A stretch of DNA of 33,038 bases from a virus. The stretch is from positions 1 through 33,038 of IMG/VR virus record IMGVR_UViG_3300008114_000277. The stretch is one strand, 5' to 3'. The notes beneath the pieces were generated by a model. The model did no database searches. It was not told the origin of the DNA and saw only the letters and a list, made by a program, of their open reading frames with translations. Positions within the stretch are counted from its first letter, which is position 1, and every line of letters begins with the position of its first letter. The position numbers and the translations under genes were made by a program. Shown here in pieces: positions 24,535-32,856 of this stretch.

Positions 24535-25529
24535 GTAATTTAAATGACATCTTCAATCTGAGCAACGACATGTTCGTTACCCAAACACAACAAAAAGAAT
24601 CAAGAGATCTTGAATTTTACAAACCCTATGCTGAAAATGGCAAAGATGGCGTGTACAAATCCCTGATCAGATTCGTTCCGAATCCTGTTGAACCTGCTAA
24701 AAGCAAAATCCACAAGTACTATGTGTATTTGAAAGATCCCGTTACCGGAGACGCTTTTTCAGTTGATTGTCCTAGCACAGTAGGAAAGAAAAGTGTCTTG
24801 AAAGATCTTTTCTGGAAGCTAAAGCAATCCCATTCGGCAGCAGATCAAGAATTATCAAAAAGCTTCTCACGTAAAGAAGATTTTTATTCTTTGATCCAAA
24901 TCGTGAAGGATCCTAATAAACCCGAATTGGAAGGCAAAGTGATGCTTTGGAAATTCGGTAAGAAAGTAAATGATATGATCGAATCTCAGTTAAAGCCTGA
25001 GTATGGAGAAGCTTGCAATCCTTACGATCTTTTTGATGGTAAACTTTTCGCTGTCCATGTAAGAAAGGTTGGCGATTGGAACAACTACGATCTTTGCCAA
25101 TTTATCGGCGAAAGAACTTCAATCGAAGTTGAGGGTCAAAAAATGCAGAAAAAACAGGACGACATGGAAAAGATCGTTGAGTATCTTAAGACCGGTCCTT
25201 CTAACCTAACAAGTTTCGATTATAAAGATTGGGATGACGAATTGACCGAGAAAGTTATGACGGTTATTCGTAACACAGTCCCAGACGGTAGGTTGATCAA
25301 CGAGATCACAAGCGGAGCAAGCAGTCAAAAATCTAGCTCTTCGTCTTATTCCCAGCCTAAACAAAATACATCTCCATCAGCACCCGCTAAAAATGAGACT
25401 AAGGAAACCGGCATTGACGATTTCTTTAACTCTTCAGAAACACCAGCGGCAAAGTCACAGCCATCTAATTCAGGCTCGAACAGCGATGATAAGATGTCTT
25501 CTCTCGAGGATTTATACGCTGATTTATAA
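24531..25529 (+). CDS. 32: Single-stranded DNA-binding protein, gp32-like
   Basis: A 332-residue protein (T4 gp32 is 301 aa). Matches to T4 gp32 are visible: LIRFVPNPVEP early in the core, CPST (residues 80-83, T4 CSST), IVKDPNKPELEGKVMLWKFGKKV (124-146; T4 [23 protein letters not shown]), and VRKVGDWNNYDLCQF (178-191; T4 VKQVSGFSNYDESKF). A Ser/Pro-rich linker (about 262-320) leads to an acidic tail DDKMSSLEDLYADL like T4's DDLLNDL, which recruits partner proteins. The T4 zinc ligands CPVC are missing; only the first Cys and a nearby His (61) remain. It coats ssDNA in replication, recombination and repair. A terminator follows immediately. Confidence 0.92.
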   Translation: MSNLNDIFNLSNDMFVTQTQQKESRDLEFYKPYAENGKDGVYKSLIRFVPNPVEPAKSKIHKYYVYLKDPVTGDAFSVDCPSTVGKKSVLKDLFWKLKQSHSAADQELSKSFSRKEDFYSLIQIVKDPNKPELEGKVMLWKFGKKVNDMIESQLKPEYGEACNPYDLFDGKLFAVHVRKVGDWNNYDLCQFIGERTSIEVEGQKMQKKQDDMEKIVEYLKTGPSNLTSFDYKDWDDELTEKVMTVIRNTVPDGRLINEITSGASSQKSSSSSYSQPKQNTSPSAPAKNETKETGIDDFFNSSETPAAKSQPSNSGSNSDDKMSSLEDLYADL

Positions 25530-25545
25530 TTCTGATTGTTCATCG

Positions 25546-25577
25546 AAAAGCCTGCCCTTCAGGGTGGGCTTTTTTTT
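25546..25577 (+). terminator. Intrinsic terminator after gp32
   Basis: A 10-bp stem, AAGCCTGCCC (25548-25557) with GGGTGGGCTT (25562-25571), containing two G-U pairs, with loop TTCA and a run of eight T ending at 25577. Flanking A's can extend the stem. It lies between the gp32 stop and the primase start and would let gp32 be expressed in excess over downstream genes. Confidence 0.88.
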
Positions 25578-25583
25578 CCCCTA

Positions 25584-26654
25584 ATGATGGATATTAACAG
25601 AGTTCAATCGCTCGTACAGGATATTCTAGCCAGCGAATTTCCTAATGATGCGAGAAGGCAAAAGGTCTATGTCTCCGGAAATAGACTAAACTTCTCCTGT
25701 CCTTATTGTGGAGATTCAAAATCAGGTCACAAGAAAAGGGGTAATTTCTATCTGGATACGCTTAGTTTCAAGTGCTACAATGGTGGATGCTCTATATTCA
25801 AGGATGGCATAACTTTCCTGAAGGATTTTAGAAAATTTGATAATCTTAATTCTGGTGAAAAGACGGATATACTTTTCCAGATACGTGAGAACAAAGAAAA
25901 GAGGGTAACCAGATATGGTGATTTTGATGTTTTTGAGGTATTGGATGGTGATTTTAGCGATATTGTAATTCCTAGATCTTTCCTGATGAAAAAACTTTCT
26001 CTCGTTTCCGTCATAGGAACAGAGATTGAAGGGTATATCAGATCCAGAAATCAAGTTCCAGATGATAGGTTCCTATGGGATGCATACGGAAAGAGAATAT
26101 TCATTCTGAATCTCACAAAGGATAAAAACATACTGGGTCTCCAGACAAGAAACATGGAAAGCAGATATCCCGGATCTTCCAAATATCTGACCTATAAGCT
26201 TTCTGGAATCTGGACTAAAATGCTAAAAGCAACGGATAGTGAATTCATAGAAAAAACTTATCGGCTAGATCCCATTTCGAGTATCTTTGGGATAGGTACT
26301 GTTAATCTATCACTACCGGTTACAGTGTTTGAAGGACCTCTCGATTCTTTCCTTTATCCAAACTCGATTGCAACATGCTCTGTAGAAAACAAGGTTCCTT
26401 TCGAGATGGATGGACTCCGATTCTGGGATGACTGGGACGACGCGGGAAGAAGTAAATCAACCGAAAGATTAATGAATGGCGAATTTGTATTCAATTGGGG
26501 GAAATTCTTAGCTGACCATTCCATATCGACTAATGGGAAATGGGATTTGAATGATCTGGTGAATTATTTAAGATCCACCGGGACTAAGATAAAAAGATTC
26601 GAAGGATACTTCACAAACGATAAATTGGATATTAGATGGTTTATAGAAGGATAA
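25584..26654 (+). CDS. 61: DNA primase, gp61-like (zinc finger plus TOPRIM)
   Basis: About 355 residues from ATG 25584 or 25587; the frame is open back to 25536, but that would run through the terminator. T4 gp61 is 342 aa. Numbered from 25587, the N-terminal zinc-binding domain has CPYC (38-41), His48 and CYNGGC (63-68). The catalytic TOPRIM part shows VFEGPLDSFL with Glu249 and the acidic cluster WDDWDDAGRSKS (280-291). A KYLTYKLSG segment precedes it. The enzyme makes RNA primers for lagging-strand synthesis, normally with a gp41-type helicase, which is not in this window. It lies between gp32 and the UvsY/UvsW genes. Confidence 0.88.
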   Translation: MMDINRVQSLVQDILASEFPNDARRQKVYVSGNRLNFSCPYCGDSKSGHKKRGNFYLDTLSFKCYNGGCSIFKDGITFLKDFRKFDNLNSGEKTDILFQIRENKEKRVTRYGDFDVFEVLDGDFSDIVIPRSFLMKKLSLVSVIGTEIEGYIRSRNQVPDDRFLWDAYGKRIFILNLTKDKNILGLQTRNMESRYPGSSKYLTYKLSGIWTKMLKATDSEFIEKTYRLDPISSIFGIGTVNLSLPVTVFEGPLDSFLYPNSIATCSVENKVPFEMDGLRFWDDWDDAGRSKSTERLMNGEFVFNWGKFLADHSISTNGKWDLNDLVNYLRSTGTKIKRFEGYFTNDKLDIRWFIEG

Positions 26655-26674
26655 ATAGAAGAATAGTTTCTGTA

Positions 26675-26896
26675 ATGGAACACGAAGGAATAGATGCTCA
26701 GAACAATTGGGAGGATTCGCTTGAGAAAGATTCTAAGCCGAAGTTCAGATTCCCACTTTTTTTCAGCGAAGAAAAATTTGACAACATTAAATTAGAATTT
26801 CCGGTCCCTGAAATTAGAGAGCCGGAGAAGCCACGTAATATGAACAAAGTAAAAACCATACAGTTGGGTAAAAAAGGTAAAGGAGGATTATTCTGA
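26675..26896 (+). CDS. Small hypothetical protein, 73 aa
   Basis: The start is taken at ATG 26675 (MEHEGIDAQNNWEDSL), 20 bases after the primase stop; an upstream in-frame GTG at 26636 lies inside the primase. It has a proline-rich centre (FPVPEIREPEKPRN) and a basic Gly-rich end (GKKGKGGLF), with no known domain. Its TGA overlaps the next start (TGATG). Compact size and position suggest a replication accessory peptide, but I cannot assign one. Confidence 0.65.
   Translation: MEHEGIDAQNNWEDSLEKDSKPKFRFPLFFSEEKFDNIKLEFPVPEIREPEKPRNMNKVKTIQLGKKGKGGLF
26881..26886 (+). promoter_or_regulatory. Shine-Dalgarno AGGAGG before the UvsY-like gene
   Basis: AGGAGG lies 9 bases before ATG 26896, the strongest Shine-Dalgarno match in the window. 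It also encodes Gly-Gly of the preceding small protein. The spacing equals that of the 21755 site. Confidence 0.55.
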
Positions 26897-27339
26897 TGAC
26901 CGAAATAAAAGAGGATTTTTCTAAAATTTTTGATGATGAAAGAGCTGAGTGGACTGAGAAGATCAAAGTCTATGCTCTTCACCTGAAAGATATAAGGACC
27001 GTAGCGACAGCCCAGGTTGATCTGTTCGGAGCCCGCCAAATACTGCTGGAGTATTCGTACAAATTGGCTAAAATATATTCCAGGCTGAATACCAAATACA
27101 AAACTGACAAAGCAAGAAAACTCCGTGAGATCAGCGAGAATGCGGATTATAAATACGGGAGTAATGAAAAAACAATGATCCTCGACGGCTTACTCAGCGA
27201 GATAGTTTCCAAGATGGAACTAGTTGATGGTCATAGAAAATTTATAGATCAAACAGTACAAACTGTTGATCACATGCTATACGGCATACGTCAAAGAATC
27301 GCTCTGGAGGAATACCTCCGCGGCAGCACAGTAAAGTAA
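26896..27339 (+). CDS. UvsY-like recombination mediator
   Basis: A 147-residue, all-helical, charged protein. T4 UvsY is 137 aa. The layout matches: an N-terminal helix with Tyr/Leu spacing (LLEYSYKLAKIYSRLNTKYKTDKARKL), a short break with ADYKYGSNEKTMILDG (compare the T4 YEKSEMKTVLSADK region), and a long C-terminal helix ending VDHMLYGIRQRIALEEYL (compare T4 ALDAIKSRGFAIKHI). UvsY loads the UvsX recombinase onto gp32-coated ssDNA. The gene lies directly before uvsW, as the two are close in T4. Similarity is by eye and weak, so the call depends heavily on gene order. Confidence 0.55.
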   Translation: MTEIKEDFSKIFDDERAEWTEKIKVYALHLKDIRTVATAQVDLFGARQILLEYSYKLAKIYSRLNTKYKTDKARKLREISENADYKYGSNEKTMILDGLLSEIVSKMELVDGHRKFIDQTVQTVDHMLYGIRQRIALEEYLRGSTVK

Positions 27340-27343
27340 TTTT

Positions 27344-28867
27344 ATGCTGAAATTCGTAGTAACAGATGATAGAAAATGGTTGCAGCTCGTTCACTTCGAC
27401 GAAGAAGTGGAGAGGAAGCAGATTGAGCTTTCTTTAACTAAAAAAATACACAATCACTTTTTTCATCCCCTTGTGAAGAAAAAATTGTGGGACGGGGCTA
27501 TTTGCTTCGTCGATAAGAAGGGACCGCAGTGGCGTGTTCCGATTGGTCTATGGAGGGAGATCCTACAGATTGCAGAAGACTATTCTTTAACTATTGAGGT
27601 TGAAGGTAAAAGCAGAATATTTCACAACGAATTGACCCTGGAGCATTTTACGAATTGGGTAAACAAATTTTTTGAGGACTCCACTTATAAGCCTAGAGAC
27701 TATCAAATAGATTCCGCATGGAGAATATTGAAATATAGGTATTCGGTCAGCGAGATCGCTACCTCCTCTGGAAAGACATTGATCTCTTTTCTTGTTCTGG
27801 CTTATCTAAAGTCGAACAATCTGATCAGAAAATTCCTGATGATCGTACCTAATACAAACCTCGTAATCCAAGGAACAGAGGATTTCGTAGATTTCGGTTT
27901 ACATAAATTGGGATGCAAAATCCAGCAAATAGGTGGTGGAGCAAAGCAGCGTGGTGACTGCGATATTATCATAGGAACATATCAATCACTTGTTAAATTT
28001 GATGAGGAATTTTTCACCGAGATTGATGCGGTTTTTGTCGATGAGGCACACGGTACATCATCAATGTCGATCAAGAAGATAATATCAAAATGCTTGGACT
28101 CCGGATGGCGTTTCGGATTAACCGGTACCCTAACTAAAAGAGGATCTGCTGAATACCTAACTATCCAGCAATTTCTGGGTCCATTGGTTATGGAGATTAC
28201 ACCTAAATTTCTTTTCGATAACAATTATGCAACTCCGGTTTCGGTGAAAGTTGTGATTATGGACTGGCTAGATGACGAGATCAAAAATAAATTAGCCGAT
28301 CTAAAATTAAACTCGAATAACATTGAGGGAAATGAAGTTTACAATCTCGAACGAAAACTGGTGATCGAATCTAAGAAAAGACTTGATTTCATTGTTGATT
28401 TTATAATTAAGGCCAACAAGAATTCGTTGGTTCTTTTCCAGTCGGTTATGAATGAATACGGTAAGCAGATATTTCACAAGATAAGAGAATCTAGCCAAGG
28501 CAAGGAAGTATTCTATGTGGATGGAGATACGGAGGAGAAAATACGGGAAGAATATAAATCAAGGATGGAGAAAGGCGACAACAAGATACTGATTGCCACC
28601 TATGGTACTTTTTCAACTGGTATTTCGATTAAAAACATCCATAACATCTTTCTGGTAGAATCATACAAGAGCGAAGTGCTAATTAAGCAGTCTTTGGGAA
28701 GAGGTATGCGTCAGATGGAAGGCAAGGAGAAAGTTAATGTAATCGATTTCGTTGATGATTTCTCTAGCGGCAAGTACGAGAATTATCTGATGAGACATTC
28801 CAAGGCAAGGATAGACATTTACAAGAGGGAAAGATTTGAATACAAGATATTCAATGTGAAATTGTAA
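27344..28867 (+). CDS. uvsW: UvsW-like superfamily 2 DNA/RNA helicase
   Basis: A 507-residue protein; T4 UvsW is 502 aa. An N-terminal about 110-residue domain precedes the helicase core, as in UvsW. Motifs: Q-like YKPRDYQIDS (115-124), Walker A ATSSGKT (139-145), IIGTYQSL (Ia/Ib region), VFVDEAHG (230-237), LTGTL (259-263), then in domain 2 LVLFQS, YVDGDT, ILIATYGTFSTGISIKNIHNI (motif V region) and QSLGRGMRQ (motif VI, 449-457). UvsW unwinds branched DNA and R-loops and drives the switch from origin- to recombination-dependent replication in T4. It follows the UvsY-like gene by 4 bases. Confidence 0.92.
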   Translation: MLKFVVTDDRKWLQLVHFDEEVERKQIELSLTKKIHNHFFHPLVKKKLWDGAICFVDKKGPQWRVPIGLWREILQIAEDYSLTIEVEGKSRIFHNELTLEHFTNWVNKFFEDSTYKPRDYQIDSAWRILKYRYSVSEIATSSGKTLISFLVLAYLKSNNLIRKFLMIVPNTNLVIQGTEDFVDFGLHKLGCKIQQIGGGAKQRGDCDIIIGTYQSLVKFDEEFFTEIDAVFVDEAHGTSSMSIKKIISKCLDSGWRFGLTGTLTKRGSAEYLTIQQFLGPLVMEITPKFLFDNNYATPVSVKVVIMDWLDDEIKNKLADLKLNSNNIEGNEVYNLERKLVIESKKRLDFIVDFIIKANKNSLVLFQSVMNEYGKQIFHKIRESSQGKEVFYVDGDTEEKIREEYKSRMEKGDNKILIATYGTFSTGISIKNIHNIFLVESYKSEVLIKQSLGRGMRQMEGKEKVNVIDFVDDFSSGKYENYLMRHSKARIDIYKRERFEYKIFNVKL

Positions 28868-28872
28868 AATCC

Positions 28873-28880
28873 GATATATA
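28873..28880 (+). promoter_or_regulatory. GATATATA promoter-like motif before the 28919 gene
   Basis: GATATATA in the 51-base gap after uvsW. A second T4-late-like box TATAAAAA occurs at 28894-28901, 25 bases before ATG 28919. Together they make this one of the better promoter candidates in the window. Confidence 0.42.
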
Positions 28881-28918
28881 AGTCTACCCAGATTATAAAA
28901 ATCTTGAAGACTCATACA

Positions 28919-29374
28919 ATGGAAAATCAATCACTAGCACATATTAATCCTCAGGAGATGATTTTTGGAAGCATTGTATTTTTCAGTGGAGAAGTTCCTT
29001 CGAAAATCCTAAATGGCGAAGAAGGGGTTATCTTCCTCACCAAAGAAGAGGAGATCGGTGAATTCATCAGGAATGACAAGTCTTGGGAAATGTGGATCGG
29101 CGGTGAGCTTCAGTATAAACTTGAACCAGCGATCTATGATTTTATTACCAGAGAGATTAAAATCTCTTCTTTATCTGATTCTAAGCAAACAATAAAGGAA
29201 CTTCTTTTGAATCCAAATATACAATATAAATCTAAAATATTTCTTTCCATAATTTACGATCAACTCCTCAGAATGATAATATTTGGTAACAATAACGGGA
29301 TTCATAAAATGGATACTCTTCCATTTGCTATAGCTAAAACTAAATGTGGGATTTTCATATCTTGCTTAAATTAA
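28919..29374 (+). CDS. Hypothetical protein, 151 aa
   Basis: The start is taken at ATG 28919 (MENQSLAHINPQEM); an in-frame TTG at 28904 would overlap the promoter-like box. It is a soluble mixed alpha/beta protein with EEGVIFLTKEEEIGEFI, a Trp-rich KSWEMWIGGELQYKL segment and a hydrophobic C-terminal half (IFLSIIYDQLLRMIIFGN) that could be a buried helix. No recognised motif. It is one base from the next gene, which suggests coexpression with the ligase-like protein. Confidence 0.65.
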   Translation: MENQSLAHINPQEMIFGSIVFFSGEVPSKILNGEEGVIFLTKEEEIGEFIRNDKSWEMWIGGELQYKLEPAIYDFITREIKISSLSDSKQTIKELLLNPNIQYKSKIFLSIIYDQLLRMIIFGNNNGIHKMDTLPFAIAKTKCGIFISCLN

Positions 29375-29375
29375 T

Positions 29376-31271
29376 ATGTCTGGGATAAATCACTTATACG
29401 ATATCTACAAAAAGAAAGGTGAGGATTTCCTCAAGGAATTATTCAACTCTGAAGTTACCATCAACGAAAAGATGGATGGATCATGCTTCAGCTTTGAAAA
29501 AACACCATCCGGAAAATTCCTATTTTTCAAAAGAGACCAAAGCAGCCCTATAACTCTGGTTGATCGTACTTTAATGAAGTACTACGAGAAACCGATTCGC
29601 TATGTCGAATCTCTTCCACCTTATGTGATTTCTAAAATCCCAGTTGGCTGGAGATTTGGTACCGAGTATTTCTCATCATCCAAACCGCAGGAGATTGAAT
29701 ATGACGAGCTTCCTAAGAATAATCTAATTCTTTCTTACATTCATAAGAGAGATCAGAATGGGAATATCGTTGAGACCATCCACGACAAGGAAAAACTCGA
29801 TCTTTGGGCTGAGGTCTTAGGTGTATCTAAACCTCCGATTGTTTTCCAAGGTAAATTGAGCGAGGATCAAAAACAATCCATTTTGGAATTTGTTAATACC
29901 CCTCTTTCCGATCTCGTTGAAGAATTTCAAACCAAAAGTTTCGTGAGATTCATTCTTTCGATCCTCAATCCGGAAATGGAGAAAAGCACACTTAACAGCG
30001 ATTTGGATAAACCCATAGAAGGATTGGTTTTTAGATTCGGAAACGAGGAAAAAGATCCGGTAGTAGCCAAAATGGTAGATCCTGTTTTTTCAGAAATTGC
30101 CCGGTCAAAAGAACCCATCGGTGGACACAAGAAATCAAATGATATCCTGGCTATAGTGGTTTTGGATGTGATGAATTTTATACTCAGTAAAGGATTAAAA
30201 TCATTTTCCATTGAAGGTGAAACCGACGACGAAAGATACGTTAGCTTCATCTCTGATGTTTTTGTGAAATTCATGAATGAGTATTCCGATCGCTACCAAG
30301 GTATGGATCTCAATGAGCCAGAGCATCTGAAAAAAGAGGAATTCGGACTTAATTCAGAAATGCTAAAATCCAGAGCAGCAAGAAAATGGGTTCAGGAAGA
30401 CGATTCTTTTGAAAGCCTATTCAAGCTGATCTTAAATTCTTTCCGCAAAATCAGAAAGAAGCCCGGCAGCATTGTTACACCAGACATGCTGGGTCAATTC
30501 AACATTTTGGTTAAGGATATTGAAAAATACGTAAGAACTCCTGAAAAAGCTATCACCGAATCTGAAATAGAGTTCACAGATTTCTTGAGCTTCAGACAGA
30601 AGTATATTAATGAGAAAGTAGATTACCTGACAGAGGAAGACGATGAAAATTCTACTTCCGATAAATTTATCGATGCGATAGAAAGTCAGGATAAAGAGAA
30701 GACCAAAATTTTACCGATGAAGAAGCCTTCATCCGAGAATGAGGTGAATCTTATCATCGGGAAATTCCAGCCGTTCGATAATTTAGATCTGAAGATAATC
30801 GATCATCTCTACGAACAAAATGGGTTGAAAACAATTATCTGTATCGTTCATCCTGGATTTGACCACGAAGGCGAATTCCCTATTTCATACCCAACGATTA
30901 AGGATTCTATAGATTCTCTAGCATCATCAAATGATAAGATTCAGGGCGTAATTAGGACTAAGAAGCATCTTTTGACTAATGCACTAGAAGATTGCTATGA
31001 AAAAAATCTGCATCCTAAGTTGATTGGAACAGAGACGAAAAATCTAGAAGATTTCAAGAAGCAGTTGGAATACTTCAATAAATTATATTCTTTCCCTGAC
31101 GGTGTAGAAAAACCAGAGATCGCAGACCTCAAATTACCAACGAGGGACGAAAGCATTTTGAAACTGATTAAAGAGGGTAACTATACACTATTTAAGAAGC
31201 TGGTTCCAAAAGCTATCCATGTTAATTTCTTCGAAAAGTTCAAGCAAGAGCTTGATTCGAAAGAAAGTTAA
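29376..31271 (+). CDS. Nucleotidyltransferase (RNA/DNA ligase-like) fused to a degenerate HIGH-type adenylyltransferase domain
   Basis: A 631-residue protein. The N-terminal part has covalent nucleotidyltransferase motifs in order: I EKMDGS (Lys32 as presumed AMP acceptor), FLFFKRD (48-54), III/IIIa GWRFGTEYF (91-99), IV EGLVFRF (215-221) and V VAKMVDP (230-236, Lys232). This is the ligase/RNA-ligase superfamily. Residues about 250-450 are helical, with an acidic linker. Residues about 457-600 resemble the NMN/nicotinate adenylyltransferase fold: NLIIGKFQPFDNLDLKIIDHL corresponds to GRFQPFHxGHL, but the HxGH histidines are replaced (D468, D471). A strand-helix series follows. An RNA or DNA end-repair role is likely for the first domain; the second may only bind nucleotide. 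Confidence 0.75.
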   Translation: MSGINHLYDIYKKKGEDFLKELFNSEVTINEKMDGSCFSFEKTPSGKFLFFKRDQSSPITLVDRTLMKYYEKPIRYVESLPPYVISKIPVGWRFGTEYFSSSKPQEIEYDELPKNNLILSYIHKRDQNGNIVETIHDKEKLDLWAEVLGVSKPPIVFQGKLSEDQKQSILEFVNTPLSDLVEEFQTKSFVRFILSILNPEMEKSTLNSDLDKPIEGLVFRFGNEEKDPVVAKMVDPVFSEIARSKEPIGGHKKSNDILAIVVLDVMNFILSKGLKSFSIEGETDDERYVSFISDVFVKFMNEYSDRYQGMDLNEPEHLKKEEFGLNSEMLKSRAARKWVQEDDSFESLFKLILNSFRKIRKKPGSIVTPDMLGQFNILVKDIEKYVRTPEKAITESEIEFTDFLSFRQKYINEKVDYLTEEDDENSTSDKFIDAIESQDKEKTKILPMKKPSSENEVNLIIGKFQPFDNLDLKIIDHLYEQNGLKTIICIVHPGFDHEGEFPISYPTIKDSIDSLASSNDKIQGVIRTKKHLLTNALEDCYEKNLHPKLIGTETKNLEDFKKQLEYFNKLYSFPDGVEKPEIADLKLPTRDESILKLIKEGNYTLFKKLVPKAIHVNFFEKFKQELDSKES

Positions 31272-31318
31272 CTCATTGAAAATGAAATTTTTCTAAGTTT
31301 TTTACTAAGAATAGTAAC

Positions 31319-31341
31319 CGATTTAACGATCGGATAAATAT
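31319..31341 (+). promoter_or_regulatory. Inverted repeat abutting a GATAAATA box before the 31354 gene
   Basis: The 82-base gap after the ligase-like gene holds a CCGAT...ATCGG inverted repeat (31319-31334, 6-base loop) that runs into GATAAATA (31334-31341), 13 bases before ATG 31354. This could be an operator over a promoter. No T-run follows, so it is not a typical terminator. Confidence 0.3.
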
Positions 31342-31353
31342 CTTATTCAATTT

Positions 31354-32856
31354 ATGGCAAAAGTTATTCTACCAGCTCTGGTTGGAAAGTACTCCGATGA
31401 AATTTTAGATCTGAACGAAAAAGGTTACTCCTCATCACAGATTGCTAAAATCTTAGTTTCCGAATTCGATATAGATTTAGGAAATTATCAAATTGACTCG
31501 CTCCGAAGAGCTATTAGTTCGTATGTTAAATCAATCGAGGATGGCAAATTCGTAGAAGCACTAATCGATGAAACACTTGAGAGCGAATTAGATCCTGATG
31601 ATTTGGACGAAAAATATTCTCCTTCATACCAGCATCACAGTTCTTACTATTACGACGATGCAAAAGATCTCTACATAGTTTACATTAAATCGAAGCCTTA
31701 CAAATTCACAGGAACGATAATCCGTGATATGAAGTCTAGATACTCAAACATGGACGGTTCTCCGGAATCAATCAACCAGATTTGTAGGAACTTCGAAATA
31801 CCCAGAAACATCTTTACCCAACTGAAAACCATCCTTGGATGGAGCCATGATTCAGAACCTTTCACTGACGAGGAAATGATGAATCGTGACGAGGAGGAAA
31901 TGGTGAGAGATGCCTTGCAAAAGAGAAAGTTTTCTTTCTTCCAGAAATACACTAGGAAGGAAGAGAAGATGATCCGGGACGCTGCTAACAATTGGTGGGC
32001 TTTCAAGGGATTAACTCTAAACCCTTTGATCGAGAAGCTGGAGGAAACCCTGGCAAGTCCTATCGTTCCGAAACTCCAATTGCCTCCGGGCGAAAAACAT
32101 GCTGTAGTCATCAGTCCTTTCGACCTACACTACGGCAAGTATGCTTGGGGAGGTGAAGTCATGGAGGAATACAATCGTCAAATTGCGCGTGATCTCCTCA
32201 TCTCAAAAACTAACGAGTTAATTAGCGACATCGTGAAATATGATGTTGATAAAGTGATCATTCCAGTAGGGTCCGATTTTTTTCATATCGATACACTTTC
32301 GGGCACCACAACAAAAGGAACACCACAGGACTGCGACGGCACATTTATCCAAATCATGGTCGAAGGACAAAAATTGATGATAGAGTTCATTGAGATGATG
32401 AGAAAAATTGCTGACGTTGAGATCATTCTCACCGCAGGAAATCACGATTTCACATTATCACACGTTCTGCTCGAGCATTTAGCCGCTTATTACAGACAGT
32501 GCACCGATGTAACTGTTACCAAGTGTCATAGATTCAGACAATACTTCAACTACGGAAACACCTTGATGGGATTCACGCACGGGGATTCTACGAAATTAAC
32601 CGATCTTCCATATAGAATGGCAGCGGAAGCACCAGAACTTTGGTCCAAAGCCAAATACAAAGCGTTCTTCACAGGTCATTTACATCACGAGATGGTTAAA
32701 GATATCAACGGTGTTAAAGTGTTCCAGATGCCAAGTTTATCAGGATCTGATAGATGGCACCACAATAATGGATACGAAGGATCAACAAGATCTTTACATG
32801 CTTATGTCGTCCACAAGGAAAAAGGAATTAGATCTACCCTGATGGCAAATGTCTAG
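31354..32856 (+). CDS. Calcineurin-like metallophosphoesterase with N-terminal HTH-like region
   Basis: A 500-residue protein. The catalytic half has all metallophosphoesterase motifs: DLH (257-259), GSDFFH (306-311; Asp308 replacing the usual GD position), GNHD (362-365), GFTHGD (406-411, His409) and GHLHH (441-445), which form a two-metal site. Residues 15-60 (EILDLNEKGYSSSQIAKILVSEFDI) look like a helix-turn-helix, and about 165-240 is a charged helical region. The family includes SbcD/Mre11 nucleases and T4 gp47, but this protein is longer and I see no partner ATPase here. A DNA nuclease or phosphatase in nucleic-acid metabolism is the likely role. It ends with TAG. Confidence 0.82.
   Translation: MAKVILPALVGKYSDEILDLNEKGYSSSQIAKILVSEFDIDLGNYQIDSLRRAISSYVKSIEDGKFVEALIDETLESELDPDDLDEKYSPSYQHHSSYYYDDAKDLYIVYIKSKPYKFTGTIIRDMKSRYSNMDGSPESINQICRNFEIPRNIFTQLKTILGWSHDSEPFTDEEMMNRDEEEMVRDALQKRKFSFFQKYTRKEEKMIRDAANNWWAFKGLTLNPLIEKLEETLASPIVPKLQLPPGEKHAVVISPFDLHYGKYAWGGEVMEEYNRQIARDLLISKTNELISDIVKYDVDKVIIPVGSDFFHIDTLSGTTTKGTPQDCDGTFIQIMVEGQKLMIEFIEMMRKIADVEIILTAGNHDFTLSHVLLEHLAAYYRQCTDVTVTKCHRFRQYFNYGNTLMGFTHGDSTKLTDLPYRMAAEAPELWSKAKYKAFFTGHLHHEMVKDINGVKVFQMPSLSGSDRWHHNNGYEGSTRSLHAYVVHKEKGIRSTLMANV

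Noticed and set aside
25536-25583. N-terminal extension of the primase through MFIEKPALQGGLFF
   Set aside because: These bases form the terminator hairpin and T-run, so the start is ATG 25584/25587.
31272-31353. Terminator after the ligase-like gene
   Set aside because: The CCGAT/ATCGG repeat has only a 5-bp stem and is not followed by a T-run. Upstream A/T stretches form only weak hairpins.
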